A stretch of DNA of 64,000 nt, from contig CM049310.1 of assembly GCA_026874595.1 (NCBI GenBank), forward strand, positions 28,817,058 through 28,881,057, in the 5' to 3' direction. The DNA is from Sipunculus nudus. Lineage: Eukaryota > Annelida > Sipuncula > Golfingiida > Sipunculidae. The translations under genes were made by a program, and so were the position numbers. Positions 60,201 through 64,000 of the stretch are shown here, piece after piece. Each line of letters begins with the position of its first letter. Position 1 is the stretch's first letter. Under the pieces are notes generated by a model. The model was not told the origin of the DNA. It did no database searches and saw only the letters and a list, made by a program, of their open reading frames with translations.

Positions 60201-63200
60201 AAATAAAAGAATTATATCATATTTTTAAATATGATTGGCGCAAGATATTTGATATCTATTCTTTTTCGGACAGGAAATTGTTGTACCACCGATGGAAACG
60301 AAAATTCAAGATATGGTAAGCATTCAAAGAATGCTTCTTGCATTAAAAGACTAGAAATACCCTAGTACTTATACAGTAAGCCAATTAGTTGGAATGAATC
60401 GATATTCCTTGAAATATTACTATGAAACTGTTGCAAAGGTGTTTTATACACGTTCCAATTACATTCCAGTTGTCCTTACTGATCGAATACGGAGCCGATG
60501 TCGACCGACAAGACAAGGTCAGTTCTGTCACGTTTTATTTTTCTTAAACTCAATATAGAAAAAATATCGCGCGCAGTTGGCATGTCCTAAAAGGGGCCTA
60601 TATCTCTTCTAAATCCTGATGTTAATTCCTATTAGTTAATATTGTTCTTATATATTTCAGTTCGGTAGAACTGCGATGATGTATGGATTTTCATGCAAAC
60701 CAAGTCTTTCTATAGATCAAGTAGGTAACAAACACAATAGGAATATCTAGAAGAACTATAAAGATGACTGTTATACTTTCCAATCATGTTTTCGATTTTT
60801 AAATAAAACGCTGTATATAACAATATTGTTACAATATACGTGACTTTACGTGTCTCAGGATAACCGTAGTGATACTATTTTTAGATCGTTCATTGAAAGA
60901 TTGACACAATCTTGATGTATAACATATCAGTTCTTGGTTGTAAAACATATCTGTATATAGCCCGCACGACCAGCGTGCCCGCCATCTTGCTAAGTCTGAC
61001 CTCTGACCTTTTAACTTAGACCAACTCTCCAGCTCATAGAACTTAAGAGCTATACTACACTACTATAGGTTAACTGATTAGACAAGAGCAAGGTATAGAA
61101 TATGGTGACAATTAAAATTATGTCTTTTAAGCTGCAGATACTGAATGCCATGTCACACAGAACAGACTTCGATCGTCACAAGAAAAAGGTAATCTTTATT
61201 CAGCTAAAACAATGGTAGTGTCATTTGTTATTTTTAAATGCCGGTCATTCATTTCAAGTGACATATCAATGGCCAAAGGTTGATTTTGTATGTTTTCTTT
61301 TATACAGCGCTGGCTGAGGGTTCTACTGGAGGCCGGTGCATCCGTCAATCTCCAGGACAAGGCATCTATCTTCTAATTTTTTATTTACATTTAATTTCAA
61401 ATTTTTATTTCAACTAGTTTACATTTTGTTAGCCGATGTTCCATCCTTTCATTATGTTAACGTCTACGTAACGCCAGAGGTGGATTTAAGGGGGGGGGGC
61501 GGGAGGCGCGCCCTTTTTTCGACCTTCCCAAAAAAATCTGAGAAAAAAAAATCATTGTACACCGTCACGCTTCAAGTAACAATGTCAATGTAACAATTTA
61601 GCTCACCTGATTGAAAATCGGTTGAGGTATAGGAATGGCATTTTGTCAATCATCCGTCCCGCCGTCCGTTAGCAGGGCACAAATCGTAACCGCTGATCCT
61701 AGAAACTTCTAGGTGAACATCCAGGGAAGTCAATAAACAAACCTTTTTTGAAACTGAAATTAGGTCATTGCAACCTTTATCCACCGAGCTATGGGGCTTA
61801 ATAGTTTATGGACCACGGTTTCGGTAGAGAGATTGGCTTCAAACTTGATCACAGGACACACATTTTGAAAAAAAAGCTTATAAATTATCCTTAAATACAA
61901 ATTCATCTGAGCGTCGAGACTCATGGGTCCCTAGTTCCCATTTTCACATTTATGTACATATATATTGGGACTAGAATAACTTATTTCTATCTGATAATGC
62001 TTGTGTTTTAGAGGGGAAACACAGCCCTGTTGTTGGCAATTAAAGCACACGGTGATCATACCGTTTGTGTACAGGTAAGGATTACAGCAAATTATAAATC
62101 CTACGACCATCCTCTGACACCCTTTAATATTCCTATGGTGTTATACTTGTTTCTTACCTTTACTCCCTTATTATTTTGCTGCTTTAAGCAAGGTTGAAAT
62201 TGAAAACTATGGTCGGGTATAACAGAAAATGTGGTTTATACTTCGTTGTGTATAACATTGATTTGTCTTGATATATAATTCAAGTGTGGATCTTGCTTAT
62301 GTATTTATAGCAAAATCAAACTTACTTCAACCGCTTAACAATTTATATGAGACTGAGTAATGTACTGATAAGTGAAATACAGACAACATTTTCTTTCGGC
62401 GTTACAGAAAATAAATACCCTATAGATGTATCAAATTTCTTTGATATTTTTTAATGTTTTCATGTATTATATTTCACACTATGCAGGATATTATAGAACT
62501 TCTAATGGCCGGGGCGTCGCCCAATACCCCAGACAAGGTATCAGGATCTTGTTAATTCTCAGTATTAAAATCAATGACGATCGAAAATAATATTCAGAGT
62601 GAGATTCGTGATTTTCTGTGATGGAAAAATGTTGCGGCTACATGGTTAACCAATAAGCAGCTTACACGCTGCTAACTCTCGCCGAGCTGACAGTTGGTCC
62701 TGTTTGCACCCCACGTGGGGTTGACATCTGAATTAAAATACTTATTTTTATAATTGATACAAAACAACCCCAGGAACGTGTTTTTGTGAAAAGAAAGATA
62801 TAGCAAACATCTATAAAACCAGATGTTTTTCAGAAAAATGTAATTTTCATGATTTTTGACGATGATAAGACCTTAATAGGTTTTATCAATGGAAAAGCTA
62901 CTATTGGGTTATTACTTTAAGGCAGGTTCTACCTGTATTCTTTTTAAATCTATTTTCAGATCGGACAAACTCCAATGTTGGTGTTTTTATCATCAGCTCT
63001 GAGGAAATTAGAGGTAGGGAAATATGTTATTTATTACATCAGTAATATCTACATGCGATTAAAATATTGTTTTTCTTACTAAAACTATTTTGGTTCATTG
63101 TGTCACATGTCAGTAATGAGATATAATAATTACAGGGTACGATGCTCCAACTGAAAGAAATCGAATCCTTCCTGAACCAAACAGAAGAGGTAAGAAATGT

Positions 63201-63696
63201 TCTTTCAGGGAGAGAGAGAGAGAATGAAAAAGAGACGGAGAGGTTTTATCTAAGGATATAAATTGCCCAAATGGAAGATTATGTGCTGATTTCACACTGA
63301 TACAGATTCATTAAGTTTAGTGCTAAGTCATTTGCTGTAAAGTAATCGTTACTGTGTATATCATAATTCTGCGTATATTATATTACTGTGCATATCAATT
63401 ACAGCAAATGCAAATATACAAATAAACCGAACGTAAATTGACTATATTGGTATTTAGGTTCTGCATCAGATGATATGTGCTGGCGCTGATGTCAACAAAA
63501 CTGTCAAGGTATTTTTGGGAGAGTTTTTAAGATTCATTTTAATACCATATTCCTCGTGAAAAAATAGGTTATAACACTTATTAAAATATTTGACGAAAAG
63601 CATTAACAAACCGTGAGAGGACATTTTATGCGTTTCCTTTAAATATTACAAAAATTTTTATTATATAACAACGGATATTTACATAAAACATAAAAA

Positions 63697-63744
<48 letters not shown>

Positions 63745-64000
63745 TATGTGTGTGTGAGAGAGAAATCTTTACTGTTATCATTTTTCTTTATCTTTTGATT
63801 TGATATATTCAAGGGCCACTCAGCTTTAGCCTACAGTTGGCTTTTGGGAGCCCCAGGTATCACGCAAATGTTGTTAGAGAGCGGAGCATCTGCAGATTGC
63901 ATTGTTCCAGAAAATGACGTGATGGTGGGAAGTGAAAGCACATTGTTAGAGTTCGTTTCAATGGTTGGATCACAACGTGCTGTATCCTACGTGTTGCATT
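43319..64000 (+). CDS. CARD-ankyrin repeat protein (3' end outside window)
   Basis: A multi-exon gene. Exons: 43,319-43,456; 44,088-44,223; 46,644-46,675; 46,793-47,840; 48,230-48,667; 48,874-48,905; 49,037-49,144; 49,930-49,995; then about 31 mini-exons listed in the array entries. Phases agree at every junction, giving about 1,264 codons before the window ends. Residues 1-92 look like a CARD, 103-608 are unrecognised, 609 onward are ankyrin repeats. The ATG at 43,319 sits 2 nt after a TTTTTTCAG acceptor; an in-frame extension upstream has no better start. CARDs join signalling complexes through like-with-like contacts, and ankyrin repeats bind partners. Fish Caiap also joins a CARD to ankyrins but, as I recall, lacks this middle region. 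An innate-immune adaptor or sensor role is an inference. Confidence 0.8.
44373..46585. mobile_element. paired-end repeat element, long copy
   Basis: The left end has AGCTCAGCTGACTGTAAGCC and CCGTCGTCCGTCCGTCCGGC, then TTAACAGGGCACG. The right end has AGCTGAGCGCCGTGACCCAT then GGGTCCCTTGTTTT. The same pair of ends bounds a 350-bp copy at 61,598-61,945, so both belong to one family with defined boundaries. The interior is AT-rich without coding capacity. It fills most of the intron between the CARD and the linker exon. Confidence 0.7.
46793..47840 (+). CDS. large middle-region exon, part 1
   Basis: A 1,048-nt exon, starting after TTTTATTCAAAG and ending phase 1 at GTAAAT, about residues 103-451. 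I do not recognise the family. The second half shows alternating hydrophobic strands and helices: TRIVVDLDTT, EVIFIVASPCPF, CFIVKLKSRADVLDF, IWLFLHP, then FFPVSRGIPHIVTSDTELFR and a long helical end. That layout resembles the C-terminal half of a GT-B (family 4) glycosyltransferase, where a G-I/V-P-hydrophobic-SD strand-turn is typical. A nucleotide-sugar-binding function is speculative and catalytic residues cannot be assigned. Confidence 0.75.
48150..48204. repeat. (TA)n microsatellite
   Basis: About 27 TA units, ending 25 bp before the acceptor of the exon at 48,230. Confidence 0.96.
48230..48667 (+). CDS. middle-region exon, part 2
   Basis: A 438-nt exon, entered in phase 1 after ATCACAATTTAG and leaving in phase 1 at GTAAGT, about residues 452-597. 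It contains VISWTDDVSTDVPS, VLQQVISEKSWVKR and MRNALLHIYRHVFK and looks mostly helical. It is followed by the 32-nt exon 48,874-48,905, which restores phase 0 and leads to the first ankyrin exon. I do not recognise the fold. Confidence 0.75.
49037..54086 (+). CDS. ankyrin array, regular part (first half)
   Basis: Exons 49,037-49,144; 49,930-49,995; 50,212-50,262; 51,148-51,213; 51,675-51,725; 53,472-53,537; 53,784-53,834; 54,021-54,086. All begin and end in phase 0. After the first (36 codons, with LLDVTRSGNVEQLKKLLAEE), lengths alternate exactly 66 and 51 nt. The 66-nt exons carry the repeat start and first helix (GGETALTLALDA, DGETPLTLTFKT, EGETVLNLLLGH). The 51-nt exons carry the second helix and turn (VVEELLSAGADPDQEN, VINSLLEKGANVKKTN, LLQRILGAGVDVNQTD). 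The sum is 39 residues per repeat, six more than the usual 33, with the excess at the junction between the helices. Confidence 0.85.
50330..50765 (+). mobile_element. LINE 3' fragment
   Basis: Broken frames match the end of a non-LTR retrotransposon ORF2: TVISRLDYYNSVHAGLPSEQ, LQMVQNNAARLILKKRKT, LHWLPVKYHVQ (after a stop), then a piece reading SLPFTLRKSPTLVSFKTN. Frameshifts and stops show that it is dead. It lies in an intron of the CARD-ankyrin gene in the same orientation. Confidence 0.85.
52155..53290. repeat. TGACCTTGAC tandem repeat
   Basis: About seven diverged units, each with a GTTCGAAAACCAGTGACCTT-like phrase, then CATCTTCAAGGTCAAATCAG and TTTGTGAACGC. Spacings vary (about 75-165 bp). 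G16-17 runs flank its left side (51,909-51,924 and 52,132-52,148). It lies in the intron between exons 51,675 and 53,472. Confidence 0.85.
54179..54338. mobile_element. pogo/Tigger-like MITE
   Basis: A 160-bp element with inverted ends CAGTGGAACCTC...GAGGTTCCACTG, flanked on both sides by TA (54,177-54,178 and 54,339-54,340), the target duplication of the Tc1/mariner-pogo group. It is non-coding and lies in an intron of the CARD-ankyrin gene. Confidence 0.88.
54850..55362. repeat. 40-bp minisatellite beside a splice acceptor
   Basis: About 13 copies of a 40-bp unit with cores ACAATATACGTAGTTCTGTG and TCAGTTCTGAACAGTTCATT. The array runs to within a few bases of the acceptor TTTCTTTCAG of the exon at 55,371; the last partial unit (TACGTAGTTCTGTG) forms the upstream part of that splice region. 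Confidence 0.93.
55371..59595 (+). CDS. ankyrin array, middle part
   Basis: Phase-0 exons 55,371-55,421; 55,634-55,699; 55,953-56,003; 56,457-56,522; 56,637-56,687; 56,991-57,053; 58,058-58,108; 58,254-58,319; an optional exon 58,822-58,890; 59,128-59,178; 59,383-59,439; 59,539-59,595. The 51/66 rhythm holds through 58,319, with one 63-nt exon, and then loosens to 57/57. Clear ankyrin signatures are IIKTLLSHGADVNCVD, FVRTLVTSGADPNLQD and VSRLLKSGADPNLQDK. Other repeats are degenerate, such as IVDLFDSHSFNMNQQD. Each exon has its own AG acceptor and GT donor. Confidence 0.82.
57677..57704. repeat. (GT)n microsatellite
   Basis: About 13 GT units in a long intron of the CARD-ankyrin gene (57,054-58,057). 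No other feature is seen in that intron. Confidence 0.93.
58822..58890 (+). CDS. candidate cassette exon in the ankyrin array
   Basis: A 69-nt open segment (23 codons) between TTGTTCAATAG and GTATTG, phase 0 at both ends and GC-richer than its flanks. It reads GATVFRRQFAGHVKAPF and so on, not an ankyrin half-repeat, and it would sit between the first- and second-helix exons of one repeat. It may be an alternatively used insert or a chance frame. Confidence 0.38.
59860..64000 (+). CDS. ankyrin array, irregular part
   Basis: Phase-0 exons 59,860-59,913; 60,007-60,051; 60,274-60,315; 60,470-60,517; 60,661-60,720; 61,138-61,188; 61,308-61,361; 62,012-62,074; 62,487-62,537; 62,960-63,013; 63,136-63,189; 63,458-63,508; and 63,814 onward, cut by the window end. 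Lengths vary from 42 to 63 nt. Good ankyrin pieces are LSLLIEYGADVDRQDK, LRVLLEAGASVNLQDK, IIELLMAGASPNTPDK and VLHQMICAGADVNKTV. The last exon is different: it contains a whole repeat without an intron (GHSALAYSWL to MLLESGASADCIV) and runs at least 187 nt. The exon at 61,308 ends before GC rather than GT. Confidence 0.8.
61598..61945. mobile_element. paired-end repeat element, short copy
   Basis: Begins TTAGCTCACCTGATTGAAAA with CCGTCCCGCCGTCCGTTAGC and AGGGCAC, and ends CATCTGAGCGTCGAGACTCA then TGGGTCCCTAGTT. These are the same ends as the 2.2-kb copy at 44,373-46,585, so this is an internally deleted relative. It lies 240 bp after the exon with the GC donor. Confidence 0.72.
63700..63757. 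repeat. (TA)n(GT)n(GA)n microsatellite
   Basis: TA repeats followed by short GT and GA runs, about 57 bp before the last acceptor in the window. Confidence 0.92.

Overview
This is an animal nuclear genome window: about 65% A+T, short exons with GT/AG introns, and many microsatellites and minisatellites. The dispersed repeats carry GACGGACGGACAGAC tails and TGACCT half-sites, as often seen in molluscs, so I infer a lophotrochozoan, most likely a bivalve. There are no bacterial-type operons, CRISPR arrays or rRNA genes, and I found no tRNA I could support.

Three protein-coding genes are resolved. (1) 9,769-11,282 (+): a two-exon BTB/POZ protein of 268 aa with a coiled coil. (2) 12,743-28,755 (-): a complete 14-exon orthologue of TMEM241, a Golgi nucleotide-sugar transporter-like protein of 312 aa, rebuilt exon by exon with every splice phase agreeing. 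It is convergent with the BTB gene. (3) 43,319 to the window end (+, incomplete at 3'): a large gene with an N-terminal CARD, about 500 aa of unrecognised middle region, and a long run of degenerate ankyrin repeats. In its first half each 39-residue repeat is split into a 66-nt exon (first helix) and a 51-nt exon (second helix). All introns of the ankyrin array are phase 0, and more than 30 mini-exons are visible. This CARD-middle-ankyrin gene is the most interesting object here. It resembles an innate-immune adaptor or receptor and its exon layout would allow frame-preserving skipping.

Layout: 1-1,850 AT-rich non-coding DNA with a G/C-run inverted pair; 1,855-4,370 a 28-bp minisatellite passing into its 56-bp dimer; 4,798-5,661 possible ankyrin-like exons or relics; 6,010-8,815 a decayed non-LTR retrotransposon; 9.7-11.3 kb the BTB gene; 12.7-28.8 kb TMEM241, whose introns hold several tandem and dispersed repeats; 28.9-43 kb gene-poor and repeat-rich (inverted repeat, TGACCT-rich repeat, possible solo LTR, a TIR element with four 280-bp units, a 24-bp/240-bp minisatellite); 43.3-64 kb the CARD-ankyrin gene, whose introns hold a pogo-like MITE, LINE debris, TGACCT repeats, a 40-bp minisatellite and paired-end elements.

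The three genes show no evident common pathway. The BTB protein looks like an adaptor, TMEM241 is a housekeeping Golgi protein, and the CARD-ankyrin protein looks like a signalling scaffold.
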